A stretch of DNA of 64,000 nucleotides from Bacillus sp. MYb209 (GTDB taxonomy: Bacteria > Bacillota > Bacilli > Bacillales > Bacillaceae_G), in contig NZ_PCNZ01000004.1 of the NCBI RefSeq assembly GCF_002975175.1, forward strand, positions 248,001 through 312,000. Reading direction: 5' to 3'. Shown here piece after piece: positions 1 through 9,381 of the stretch (position 1 is its first letter; every line of letters begins with the position of its first letter). Under the pieces are notes generated by a model. It did not search any database. It was not told the origin of the DNA and saw nothing but the letters and a program-made list of their open reading frames with translations. A program made the position numbers and the translations under genes.

Positions 1-624
1 TGCTTTATAAGCTTGCTCAACTATAAGATTATGGTAAATCCCATCTTCTCTATTAATGTGAACCGTTAACCATTTTAGTTTCTTGGCAGTTATAAAATCC
101 TTGCTTAAATTATCTCCTATATAGACACATTGCTGATGAGACACCTGTAATTCCTTACTTATTTTTTCATAAGGGATTTCGCTCGGCTTCCAACATTCTT
201 TTCCAAGCTTATCAGTGAGAATTATTGAATGAACTCTCTCTTTTAACTTTAATGCATTTATTTTTCTTTCTTGAGCAACTAAATATCCATCTGAAATTAG
301 TCCTATTTTTACGGTATTAATTAAATTATTTAGTACCCAATCCGCTTCCTCCAATAATTGAATATCTGGTTTATGGGCCCTATATTGTTCTATCAAATTA
401 CCAATCAATTTTTCATCATAATCAATGTTTAACTTTTCTAGTGTTTTATTAAACACTAACTTTCTTTCCCCCGAATTGAATAATCGCATTGCAATATTAT
501 AAAATTCAGTTTTTTTATGATTCACTTTAATCCAATCATCCACTGCTTTAAAACCACTTACGACATAATCTTTTTCTTTATACAAAGTATCATCCATATC
601 AAAAACAATTGCTTTAATCATCAT
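1..624 (-). CDS. HAD-superfamily hydrolase, 3' end beyond the window
   Basis: This open frame begins with two ATG codons at 624/621 and runs off the left edge, giving about 208 residues. It shows the four HAD motifs: DMDDT near residue 9 (nucleophile and general acid aspartates), SDG in the middle (motif II), a lysine in KPSE (motif III) and GDN...D near residue 180 (motif IV). It is therefore probably a phosphatase or phosphoglycolate-phosphatase-like enzyme; the substrate cannot be read. It starts 1 nt after the stop of the ATP-grasp gene, so the two are probably translated together as the distal end of the polysaccharide operon. A role in removing phosphate from a sugar or amino-acid intermediate is inference from position. 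Confidence 0.8.
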   Translation of the reverse strand, partial: MMIKAIVFDMDDTLYKEKDYVVSGFKAVDDWIKVNHKKTEFYNIAMRLFNSGERKLVFNKTLEKLNIDYDEKLIGNLIEQYRAHKPDIQLLEEADWVLNNLINTVKIGLISDGYLVAQERKINALKLKERVHSIILTDKLGKECWKPSEIPYEKISKELQVSHQQCVYIGDNLSKDFITAKKLKWLTVHINREDGIYHNLIVEQAYKA

Positions 625-625
625 A

Positions 626-1588
626 TTAAATACTCTCCATAAAAACTGCTTCATCATATCTAAGCATTGTTAAATTTTCTCTCCAATTAAAGTCCTTATC
701 TATAAAAACTTCCCCCTGACACATTTTAATTGTCCAAAGCGGAAAATTCGCTCCTGCTTCTATTGATAGCGGAATTCCCCCACCAAAACGTGGGTTTATT
801 TCAATAAACGTAATTTGTCCATCCTCCTTTTTAAAACATTGTAAAGTAATACACCCAATAGGATTAGGAAGAGCTTTTATTACAGTTTCTGCTGCTTTGA
901 TGATTTCAATATCCTTCTTGGTCATACCTTTACTTACCTCACCTGCTCGTGTTTCTATGCGCAACCTAGGAACAATTGTTTTTATATTTCCATAGAAATC
1001 TACCATTATATCTATAGTATATTCTTCTCCTGAAACGTACTCTTGTATCATAGCGTTAGGTATATACTCCTTAAAAAATTCCAATTCCTTTTCATTCATA
1101 ATTTTTGTTACACCTTTACTAGAACTGCCATCATAAGGTTTAATTAATAGTGGAAATTGATATTCTTTTCTTTCAATCTCTTCATCACTAAATACTCTAG
1201 GCGTTGGTATATTATTAGAAACGAAAAAGTTATATGTGTATTTTTTGTCATTAGCTATTTTATTTAATTCCATACTAGAAACTAGTACTTTTACACCGAT
1301 ACCTTCAAAAACCTTTGCCTTATTAGCCAAAAGCATTAATTCCGTATCAATTAACGGGATTATTAGATTTATCATTTCAGATCTACATATTTTTAATAAT
1401 TCATTTATATAGCCTTCTTCATTTACATGCGGAACAATAAAATGCTTATCGCTAAAGTATATGGTAGGTGCAGTTTCTTTTAAGTCTGCAGTAAAGATTT
1501 TCCCTTTAATCCCTTCTTGTTTAAATGCTTCCTTAAATTTTTTAATTAAGGCGACCCTCCTACCTGAGCTAGTAAACAAAATATTCAT
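626..1588 (-). CDS. ATP-grasp carboxylate-amine ligase family protein
   Basis: The 320-residue product has a CarB-like pre-ATP-grasp fold at its N terminus (MNILFTSSGRR) and then an ATP-grasp domain. ATP-binding lysine and glycine-rich loop are in PLLIKPYDGSSSKGV, and the metal-binding end is in FIEINPRFGGG. Such enzymes join a carboxylate to an amine through an acyl phosphate; here the likely use is decorating a sugar or making a precursor, which is inference. I chose the ATG at 1588 because GGGGGAG lies 6 nt upstream; an in-frame ATG at 1603 is possible. The start lies 1 nt after the sugar transferase stop, and the HAD gene follows directly, so the three form a tight unit. Confidence 0.8.
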   Translation of the reverse strand: MNILFTSSGRRVALIKKFKEAFKQEGIKGKIFTADLKETAPTIYFSDKHFIVPHVNEEGYINELLKICRSEMINLIIPLIDTELMLLANKAKVFEGIGVKVLVSSMELNKIANDKKYTYNFFVSNNIPTPRVFSDEEIERKEYQFPLLIKPYDGSSSKGVTKIMNEKELEFFKEYIPNAMIQEYVSGEEYTIDIMVDFYGNIKTIVPRLRIETRAGEVSKGMTKKDIEIIKAAETVIKALPNPIGCITLQCFKKEDGQITFIEINPRFGGGIPLSIEAGANFPLWTIKMCQGEVFIDKDFNWRENLTMLRYDEAVFMESI

Positions 1589-1589
1589 T

Positions 1590-2201
1590 TCATTCTCCCC
1601 CATGCTCGATTCCCCCCTTAAAAACTGGCATAGTCACATGCTTATTATTTGTTATCCCTTCCGACTTTAAAACCTTACTAAAAGTTCGATATAAAATTTT
1701 TAAGTCTAAAAGAAAACTTTGATTCTCAACATACCATACATCTAATTTAAATTTCTCATCCCATGAGATGCTATTTCTTCCATTAATTTGAGCCCACCCA
1801 GTGATTCCCGGTCTTACATTATGCCTTTTAGCTTGCTCTTGCGAATATAAAGGCATATATTCTATTAATAATGGGCGGGGTCCCACCAAACTTAATTGAC
1901 CTTTTAGCACATTTATTAATTGTGGTAATTCATCTAAACTATATTTTCTAAGAAATTTTCCAACTTTAGTTAATCTAGCGTGATCTGGTAAGAGCTCCCC
2001 ATTACTATCTCGCTCATTGGTCATCGTACGAAATTTATAAAGATAAAAAGGTTTTCCATGTAACCCTGGACGTTGTTGTCTAAATAAAATGGGTGATCCT
2101 ATCTGGATTTTAACTATAATTGCTACTAAAAGAATAACGAAAAAAAAGCAAATTAATAATAATAAAGAAATAAAGATATCAAACAATCTCTTCATTACCA
2201 A
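1590..2201 (-). CDS. Initiating sugar transferase (undecaprenyl-phosphate glycosyl-1-phosphate transferase)
   Basis: The 203-residue protein belongs to the bacterial sugar transferase family (WcaJ/EpsL/PglC type). It transfers a sugar phosphate from a UDP-sugar to undecaprenyl phosphate, the first membrane step of repeat-unit assembly. One hydrophobic N-terminal segment (about residues 6-32) anchors it. The family motifs are visible: FRTM, DELPQLINVLKGQLSLVGPRP split by the active-site aspartate region, and RPGITGWAQINGRN. Length fits the short PglC-like form. The start is TTG at 2201 or the ATG two codons later; a GGGGGAA stretch precedes both. It heads the distal unit with the ATP-grasp and HAD genes, separated from the rest of the operon by about 650 bp with a terminator. 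Confidence 0.9.
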   Translation of the reverse strand: MVMKRLFDIFISLLLLICFFFVILLVAIIVKIQIGSPILFRQQRPGLHGKPFYLYKFRTMTNERDSNGELLPDHARLTKVGKFLRKYSLDELPQLINVLKGQLSLVGPRPLLIEYMPLYSQEQAKRHNVRPGITGWAQINGRNSISWDEKFKLDVWYVENQSFLLDLKILYRTFSKVLKSEGITNNKHVTMPVFKGGIEHGGE

Positions 2202-2859
2202 TCATTCCCCCATCTTAAATTATTACAAATGCTTTTCCAAAGTTAAATAATCTACAAAGTATTCATTACGGATTGAAATCAAGTATATTCAAGTTGTAAT
2301 TAAAGAATTGTATTCAATTTCTCTTTACTTATCACCTGCAAACATTTTCTATAGTACACAACTTTAAAACTTAATAAGTAGAAGAAAGCAATACACATAG
2401 GTGCAAAATATATTTTTCCAAATGCTTATCCAAGAGACTATTACACACTGTAAAAATCTCAAAAAATATATTCACAAACACAATTTTATAAACAACGCTT
2501 AGTAGTATATAAAAAAATCCATTTATTATTTAAAAATTCTCCTACACACTATTTTTTAGTATGCAGTTAACGTAATAATAAAAAGCTATTATGTTTATAA
2601 AAAACATAATAGCTTTTCTCTATTCTATAGTAGTAACTAAAAGCCAATAAACATATTATCTATTAGGAATTAGGCTATTTCGAATGATTATATTGGACCA
2701 AATCCCTTCCATAGTACTACTTGAAACTACTAAAAAAAGCGGATGAAATTGTGTACGGTGTACCATTATATAATACTTTATAGACATATTTATTAAGATT
2801 CATTCTACTTCCTTTCTCATAATTTTTTAAAACTATTCAAATTTAATTATCACCATGCA
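2202..2859. other. Intergenic stretch, 658 bp, with one hairpin
   Basis: No convincing gene is visible on either strand. The only clear structure is the terminator-like inverted repeat at 2581-2617. The region is very AT-rich and probably holds a promoter for the sugar transferase unit, but I cannot pick -35/-10 boxes with confidence. Confidence 0.5.
2581..2617 (-). terminator. Hairpin terminator downstream of the beta-helix gene
   Basis: AAAAGCTATTATGTTT and AAAACATAATAGCTTTT form a near-perfect stem with an ATAA loop. It lies about 240 bp after the stop of the beta-helix protein gene and can act on either strand. Confidence 0.7.
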
Positions 2860-5094
2860 TTAATTTGGATTTATTACACCATTAACAATATTTCCTTGCA
2901 AAAATTCCCTCCCTGTAATTGTAATTTTCGCATTATTCAACACATTGTTTTGAATTACTACTAGGGGTGTAATACTCGTTGTTCTATTATCTATCCCAAC
3001 TTGCATCAAATTTGTGGAATTTATAATATTATTTTGAATTACCACTTGCTTACCAGTAAACACTGTATCCAAAATAATAATAGCTCTCTGAAGAGTATCA
3101 TTTGTAATTTTTATAGTATTTCCCCTTAACACTATATCATCAGATACATTCTGAATATTCAAGACCGTACCATTTGGTTTTTCTATATGACAATCAATCA
3201 TCTTAAATGCTTTGAGGTTATTCACTGTAAATAACGTGTTATTTCTATCTATACTAAAGAACTTGCAATCTATTAATTCTAAAGTGTTTCCTGTACTTGT
3301 TATCCCCAAAAAAGTTATTTCCTTAAAAAAGCAATTCGTATATGTCCCTGCAACTAAGGTTGGGGTTTTAACATTATTAAATATACTATTTTCAAATATC
3401 CATCCTGATTTAACTGTTCCTACTGGTACATAATTTAAATACAAAACGTCTTGTCCTTCAAATATACAATTTGCGATAATTTGCGGCTCATTTTTCATCT
3501 CTAATGTCCACTGATACAGTGATGACAAGGAGTTTAGCTTATCTGCATCGTTTATAAAACGACAGGAATCAACTTTAACCGCATATGGAAATGGGGTATC
3601 AATAACCATTTTACTATTAGAAAAAACATTATCCAATATGTTAATAGTTCGATTTGCATATACACCTTGAACATTTATTTGTGCTCCGTATACATAATTA
3701 TTAGAAAAAACAACATCTCCTAACAAAGAGACCTTAGTTAATCGGATATTATTCCCTGTTACGATTACCCTATCTGCACCACCATTAATAGATAGCCCAA
3801 CATAAGCATTTGAAATGGTATTCATAATAGAATTATTTGATATATAAATAAATTTTCCATTTATAACAATAATATTATAATTTTTATTTTCATGAAAATT
3901 ATTTCTTTCAATATATATATATTGGTTTAAATCATATCCATCTTCAATATCTATTCCACTTTGTGGATTGGTACCTGCGATGTGATGAATTTCATTATCT
4001 CGAATATATACATTCTTTGCCCCACATACACTAATCCCTTGTCTACGGCAATCATGTAAATTACATTTTTCTATATAAGTATATTGTGGAAAAGAAGGCA
4101 CCCGAACATTTATTAAACAATTTGCAGGGGCAGGAACATTCCCTTGATGCAAAACAACTTTAGCATAACTTGCTCCATTAGGGACTTCTACTTCATCAAA
4201 GAATTGTACATTGACTTTTGAAGATAAAAATATATTATTTGAAGTGTAAAAAATGACATCATAGTAATCGCATTTTATATCAGAACCCAATGCTCCAAAT
4301 CCATTTCCATATAAACCGAAGTAGCCATACTTTACAATAGCCACTTGGGTCATATCAATTTGCAAACTGGAACGTATCTTTGTTGTACTACTTACTAATG
4401 AACCATCTGTTGTATTAATTGCTCCCTGTTCAAATGAACTTGCTAAAGATGTAGGAAAAGGTAAAATCTGCCCAAAAGTACTGTTTAGTGTAATGGCATC
4501 TCCTGTACAATCTAAAATATCTAGATTATCTAAAGATACAAACCTTGTATTGTCCCCCCCATCAGTAGGCGGAGTAAAACTCCCCACTTCAATTCCGTAC
4601 CCGCCCTCATGTGTTCCCCCACTAGAATAATCATGTGTATATCTATCTCCTTGGATAATACCATTTGTTATCCTAGAATATACTTGATTTCTACGAAAGC
4701 TTATAATTGCATATCCAGTCAAATTATTTGTTTCCATTTTTAATGTTGAACCGTTTAGATTCAAAGTTAAATGACTTGGTGGTTCGATGGGTGTTTGTTT
4801 ATCAATCAAATATATTCCTCTAGGTAACACAACTTCCGTACATCCTTGTTGGGCCGCCCAAACTAAAGCATTATTAATACCTTTAGAAGTATTGATAGCC
4901 TCAGTCCCATCATTCTTAACATTCCACCTATCTAATTCTAATGTATATATACTTGTAGAATTTGTAGCTTCTAATGATTTTGGAATCCATTTTAATTGCG
5001 TACTATCATAAGTTAAAATGTCATTATGAAAAGGAGGCTTGGACACCAAATCTAAATCATTCAAATTCCCAAGATTATCCCTTCTTCTCCACAT
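2860..5094 (-). CDS. Right-handed beta-helix (pectate-lyase-like) protein with tail-spike-like N terminus
   Basis: The 744-residue protein has a short N-terminal part with NLNDLDL..PPFHNDILTYDSTQLKWIPK, a motif common at the start of phage tail fibre and spike proteins. From about residue 54 comes a pectate-lyase-3-like domain (WNVKNDGTEAINTSKGINNAL...), then many N/V/I-rich rungs up to the C terminus typical of a parallel beta-helix. There is no signal peptide. Such folds bind or cleave polysaccharides; whether this one is a lyase, a hydrolase or an epimerase acting on the cluster's own polymer is open. The start is the ATG at 5094 with AGAGGTG 7 nt upstream; a TTG lies one codon earlier. 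It stands alone, with about 360 bp before and 650 bp after it. Confidence 0.75.
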   Translation of the reverse strand: MWRRRDNLGNLNDLDLVSKPPFHNDILTYDSTQLKWIPKSLEATNSTSIYTLELDRWNVKNDGTEAINTSKGINNALVWAAQQGCTEVVLPRGIYLIDKQTPIEPPSHLTLNLNGSTLKMETNNLTGYAIISFRRNQVYSRITNGIIQGDRYTHDYSSGGTHEGGYGIEVGSFTPPTDGGDNTRFVSLDNLDILDCTGDAITLNSTFGQILPFPTSLASSFEQGAINTTDGSLVSSTTKIRSSLQIDMTQVAIVKYGYFGLYGNGFGALGSDIKCDYYDVIFYTSNNIFLSSKVNVQFFDEVEVPNGASYAKVVLHQGNVPAPANCLINVRVPSFPQYTYIEKCNLHDCRRQGISVCGAKNVYIRDNEIHHIAGTNPQSGIDIEDGYDLNQYIYIERNNFHENKNYNIIVINGKFIYISNNSIMNTISNAYVGLSINGGADRVIVTGNNIRLTKVSLLGDVVFSNNYVYGAQINVQGVYANRTINILDNVFSNSKMVIDTPFPYAVKVDSCRFINDADKLNSLSSLYQWTLEMKNEPQIIANCIFEGQDVLYLNYVPVGTVKSGWIFENSIFNNVKTPTLVAGTYTNCFFKEITFLGITSTGNTLELIDCKFFSIDRNNTLFTVNNLKAFKMIDCHIEKPNGTVLNIQNVSDDIVLRGNTIKITNDTLQRAIIILDTVFTGKQVVIQNNIINSTNLMQVGIDNRTTSITPLVVIQNNVLNNAKITITGREFLQGNIVNGVINPN

Positions 5095-5097
5095 CAA

Positions 5098-5461
5098 TTC
5101 ACACCTCTTTTTGCTTTTCTACATCTTATGTTTCATAAGGTAAATTGATTGGATATAAGAGAAGTATTATCACTTTTTATTGTTCTTCAGAAATTCATTA
5201 TTTAGAAAGCCTTTTTATAATTCCTTTCTCCTTCCCTAAAAAGCTCTTTTCCTACTAGCTGTTTTTATTTCAATAACCTTTTATTTACACTATTTAAACT
5301 TACAATAATCAAGATGTTTAACTTCTAGCTAAATAATTAAAAAGACACTATGCTCTTTATACATAACGCCACTATTATTACCTACTTTTTCAGAATATCC
5401 TAAAATCTTTTACGTAAATAAAGCATTTTTTACTGTGATATGGCGAAAATAAAATAATGAT
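5098..5461. other. Intergenic stretch, 364 bp, AT-rich
   Basis: This gap lies between the flippase pseudogene and the beta-helix gene. No gene or strong hairpin is seen. It probably carries the promoter of the beta-helix gene, but no boxes stand out. Confidence 0.4.
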
Positions 5462-7020
5462 TTATGGAAAATTATCATTCGAAACCTTCCGAGTTAATAT
5501 TTTCGACTTTATTTTTTTTATTAATATTCGGGTTAAATTAAGGAAATATCTATACTCTTCCGTCTCTTTAAATACCATCCAAAAGATAAAATTCGGAATA
5601 ATTAGGCACGAGATACTACGTATTACCATGTCCATAAATATATTTATATGAAAAATATAACCAATTAAATCCGTTGCTATAACAGAAAATACTACAAGCA
5701 CTACAAACAAAATATATCTAAAAAAATATATTTTAACAGATTTTTCAAAAATCAATTTAAATATAATATAAGGATCATACCAAAAGTAAGTACATAATCT
5801 ACTAATAACAGTCCCTAAAAACACTCCTGCTATTCCTATTTGTTTCGCAAGAATTATAGAAACTACAATATTTATAATTGCCGCTATAATAGGTCTATAC
5901 TTCCCCTTTTTAAATAAACCTGTGGTTTCTCTAAAAATTGTAGTTGTATTTTGCATTCCTGAAGTGAAGAAATTAAGTAATATGGAAAATAATACATACT
6001 TATTAAATACATATTCCTCACTTAACCAGAGTGTTATAAATGGATTTATCAAATTCCAAAGGCAAACTGTACAAAATCCATATATCCAAAAATTTAAAAA
6101 GTTAATTACACGAAAAATAAAATATTTTTTTCTGCATTTTCTTTCACATTCAAATTTCCAACACTAGCAGTGATAGAATAAAAAAAATACCCTAATAAGG
6201 TATTTAATGTATTTAAGATCAACAGATAATTTGAATACACACCAACCCAAATAACTCCAATAAATTTCGATATAATTATATTATCAGTTGCATTAATTAC
6301 TACACCACTAATTTTATATAGTAACAAGGAATATAAATTTTCGAAAAACTCTCTTCTGTCTACCTTAGATAATTTCGCATTATTTTTTTCTTTTAAAAAT
6401 GGATATAATTTATTTGCCTTATTTGCAATATATACATTCTCAATTACTTTTAATGTTAATTGAGATAGTAGTACTACAATGTAATCACTAATAATTATTA
6501 ATAAAACAATTTGTAATGCGTTAGATATAATTATGAACAAAGTGTGTATTTTAGAAATGATATAGTTACTTTGATCAGCAATAATAATAGATTGCTTATA
6601 TACAAAATAATATGATGACACCGAACTTATTAAAAATAAGAGATAGATAATGTTAATGTCTTTAATCGTAGTATCTGCATTCATTAAATGATCAAGAAAT
6701 GGCAATAGAGATAACCCTATTAATAAAACTACTACTCCTATTATTCTGTATGCTTTTTGATATAAATTCATTAATGCCTGTATTTTATAAATATCCTTCT
6801 CAGCTAATGGCCTATATAAACTATAAATTATAGCTGTATCAAATCCTAAATTAGCTAGTGAAAACATCAATAGTATACTTGTAAAAAGTCCATCCACACC
6901 TAAATATTCTATACCGAGTGTATAGATAAAAACAGTTCGAACAATAAATCCCATGCCAATACTAATTATTTGTCCAGACAAACCGAATAAAATATTTTTT
7001 AAGGAGTTTTGTATTCTCAT
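5462..7020 (-). pseudogene. Wzx-type polysaccharide flippase, frameshifted
   Basis: Two adjacent frames together encode one multi-pass membrane protein of about 519 residues of the MATE/Wzx oligosaccharide flippase family. This family moves lipid-linked repeat units across the membrane. The N-terminal part (7020 to about 6105) begins MRIQNSLKNILFGLSGQIISI and ends ...NVKENAEKNILFFV. The other frame continues as KKYFIFRVINFLNFWIYGF and then INPFITLWLSEEYVF. Adding one A to the run of seven at 6125-6131 (T on the plus strand) restores a continuous reading frame with a typical flippase sequence across the joint. The lesion is therefore a one-base deletion in a homopolymer. It could be a true null, a slippage-switchable site or a sequencing error. 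Confidence 0.85.
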
Positions 7021-7038
7021 CGTAATACCTTCTATATT

Positions 7039-8307
7039 TTAGTTGTTTTGCGTACCCACTCTACTAAATTTGGCACTAATTTTCCTCTTTAAAATAGGGA
7101 AAAACTTTGTTATCCTGTATTTTAATAACGCTTTCCTTCGTTGCGCCTTGAAATCATAATCTAGAAACCAATTTAGTAAATTTTCATCTGCAATACAATC
7201 ACAATTTTGTTTCATTCGCACTGGGATTAAATCCCAATACATTTCAATGAATGTATTGGTAAAAAACTTCACCTCGCTATTTAAAGAAGTTTTAACGTAC
7301 TGATAAAGATTACTTGGAATATTAAAACCATATTCACGAGGATCTCTCCCTTCAGCAATTATTCCCATAATTGTTCTTAAACATTTTTCACATTTACAAC
7401 AATTTTCTTCATTTTTAAAACATACCCTGATATTAACAGGTTCTTTATTAGCTGAATAATGGTCCACAACAACTTTAATCTTTTCTTGCCTAGTAAGTTC
7501 GTATCCATCATGAAAGACTGTTCCAGATGCATATTTTATTTCATTATCCACAGTTGGATCAGATGCACAAGTAACTTGATATAATGGAGAATTAGAGCTT
7601 GCAATGTATATACATTTTATCTTAAGTTTAAAAGCTATTGGAATAGCTGCAGATATTATTGCTAGACCATGATGCAATCCATGCCACCATGTATCGTTTA
7701 ACTTTTCTCTAAAATCATGGTCAATGTTCCCTGCAATTATAAAGGTCCCATAGTTAGATTGTATAAAAATATTTTCTAGTCCATTATCCTTTACAAAATT
7801 TATGGCATTTTCTTTATCTGCCTCCCATACTTTACTACCCTCTATTTCATTTTCATGCCATCCATATTCAGTAACTAGCAAGGGGTTTTTATCTTTTATT
7901 CTTATAAATGTAGTAAGTGCATCTAATCCCCCACTAAATAAAGATGCCGCTTCAAGTTCCGGAATGTAAACATTATCAATAATTTCTCCTACATCCACGG
8001 ATCCTTTAAATTTCACACCAGGAAACATGTTTTGATATGCATTTTTTATATTATTTAAACAAATATAAAAAGATTTATCTAATTCACTTATTACCATTGT
8101 TGAATTAGTAATCCATACAAGAGGTACTACATTTGCAACAAACGGAATAGCTAAAATACTTAAGGGGATATCAGATACATCATAGTTATATTCAAGAAAC
8201 ATATGATTACTTGTCTTAAAATACTTTTGTAAATTCCCCTTAATACTAAAAAAATAATCAACTCTATTATTTCTTACGACAATTTTATCGAGAATTATAC
8301 TATTCAT
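7039..8307 (-). CDS. QueC-like PP-loop protein of unknown function in the polysaccharide cluster
   Basis: The 422-residue protein has a PP-loop-type nucleotide-binding motif SGGLDA (residues 125-130; the usual last serine is replaced by alanine). A four-cysteine motif C296-x6-C303-x2-C306-x2-C309 resembles the zinc site of 7-cyano-7-deazaguanine synthase QueC. The first 115 residues are not part of that fold as far as I can tell. PP-loop enzymes adenylate a carboxylate, amide or similar group, so a role in forming an amide or nitrile on a sugar is conceivable but unproven. It has its own ribosome site (AGGAGG) and lies between the pyruvyltransferase and flippase genes. Annotators would probably call it hypothetical. 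Confidence 0.65.
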   Translation of the reverse strand: MNSIILDKIVVRNNRVDYFFSIKGNLQKYFKTSNHMFLEYNYDVSDIPLSILAIPFVANVVPLVWITNSTMVISELDKSFYICLNNIKNAYQNMFPGVKFKGSVDVGEIIDNVYIPELEAASLFSGGLDALTTFIRIKDKNPLLVTEYGWHENEIEGSKVWEADKENAINFVKDNGLENIFIQSNYGTFIIAGNIDHDFREKLNDTWWHGLHHGLAIISAAIPIAFKLKIKCIYIASSNSPLYQVTCASDPTVDNEIKYASGTVFHDGYELTRQEKIKVVVDHYSANKEPVNIRVCFKNEENCCKCEKCLRTIMGIIAEGRDPREYGFNIPSNLYQYVKTSLNSEVKFFTNTFIEMYWDLIPVRMKQNCDCIADENLLNWFLDYDFKAQRRKALLKYRITKFFPILKRKISAKFSRVGTQNN

Positions 8308-8350
8308 TTGAGCCTCCTAATAAATCGCCATTTTTACCACAGTACATTTG

Positions 8351-9319
8351 TTAATTAGAGAACTGTTTTAACCATTGATTTACTACATCAAAATCCACCT
8401 GAACATCCGTTATAAATTCTGAGTTTATCATTTTTTCGAGATTATTTAAATCTTCTCTATCAATCAGATTTAAATTATACGTTTCACCCATCCCCTTAGC
8501 TCTTTCATCTATGGAGATAATTATTGCACGTTTTTTATGACGCATAGCAAATATACCGCCATGTAAACGCGCTCCAACATAATCAACGGCTTTATTTAGG
8601 ATTTTTTCATACGCCTCTATAGTAGGAGGTATAATTTTTATGCCCTGTATACCTTCTAAAGATTTTAAATGTTCGAAATCATCGGCGTCTTGTATCCAAA
8701 AGTAGACATTTTCATAACTTTTGCTAAGTATATCTATCAATAATTGATCTTTTTCACGATCTTTAGAATGATGGGTTAGTGTAAAAACAACCGATTCCGA
8801 TTTTCCACTTGGAATTCCCCTACAAAAATCATGCGTAAAAGACCACAAAGTTGCACAACCAGTATTTAGAGCTTTAAACCCCATTTCTTCTAAAAATTTT
8901 TTTGTTCTTTCATTTCTAACGCTATGTATATATTCATGTGATAAAACTTTTCTATATAACATTTTTGTATAGGGATTTATTTTATTCCCTTTTCCTGCAC
9001 CAACTCCAACCAGAATACTCCCCTTTAAAGGTCCATAATTTAATATATTAATATTCCACTGCGGGAAATGAGTAAACATATCCATTGCTAGCAAATTCGA
9101 ACCACCTACAAACTTATATTTCGCATCACTATAAATCTTTACCCTATTTGATTTTCTCGCTACTTGGTACCAATGAAAAGGTGAAACATGAGTGGGTAAT
9201 GTTAAAACATATGCATTTTTAGTTATATCAGAAAGATGATGCTTTACACACTTCATTATTATATCGTCACCCTTGTTAAGAGAACCTACTGATGTATCTA
9301 ATACTAAAACATTATCCAT
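8351..9319 (-). CDS. Polysaccharide pyruvyl transferase family protein
   Basis: The 322-residue protein fits the polysaccharide pyruvyltransferase family (CsaB/EpsI/EpsO type). It has an N-terminal nucleotide-binding-like region, GKGNKINPYTKMLYRKVLS in the middle and the diagnostic DYVGARLHGGIFAM near residue 255. Family members transfer pyruvate from phosphoenolpyruvate to a sugar, adding a negatively charged ketal. It sits inside the operon between a broken GT4 gene and the QueC-like gene, so pyruvylation of the exopolysaccharide is the natural inference. Length is normal for the family. Confidence 0.85.
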   Translation of the reverse strand: MDNVLVLDTSVGSLNKGDDIIMKCVKHHLSDITKNAYVLTLPTHVSPFHWYQVARKSNRVKIYSDAKYKFVGGSNLLAMDMFTHFPQWNINILNYGPLKGSILVGVGAGKGNKINPYTKMLYRKVLSHEYIHSVRNERTKKFLEEMGFKALNTGCATLWSFTHDFCRGIPSGKSESVVFTLTHHSKDREKDQLLIDILSKSYENVYFWIQDADDFEHLKSLEGIQGIKIIPPTIEAYEKILNKAVDYVGARLHGGIFAMRHKKRAIIISIDERAKGMGETYNLNLIDREDLNNLEKMINSEFITDVQVDFDVVNQWLKQFSN

Positions 9320-9381
9320 AAAAATAATTCCCCAAAGTATCTTTTATAAGTAGTAAAAGATTTTTAGTTTTATAACTTAAT

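Noticed and set aside
1461-1670. Many plus-strand frames of 60-130 codons opposite minus-strand genes throughout the window.
   Set aside because: They are shadows of the real genes, with no ribosome sites or family features.
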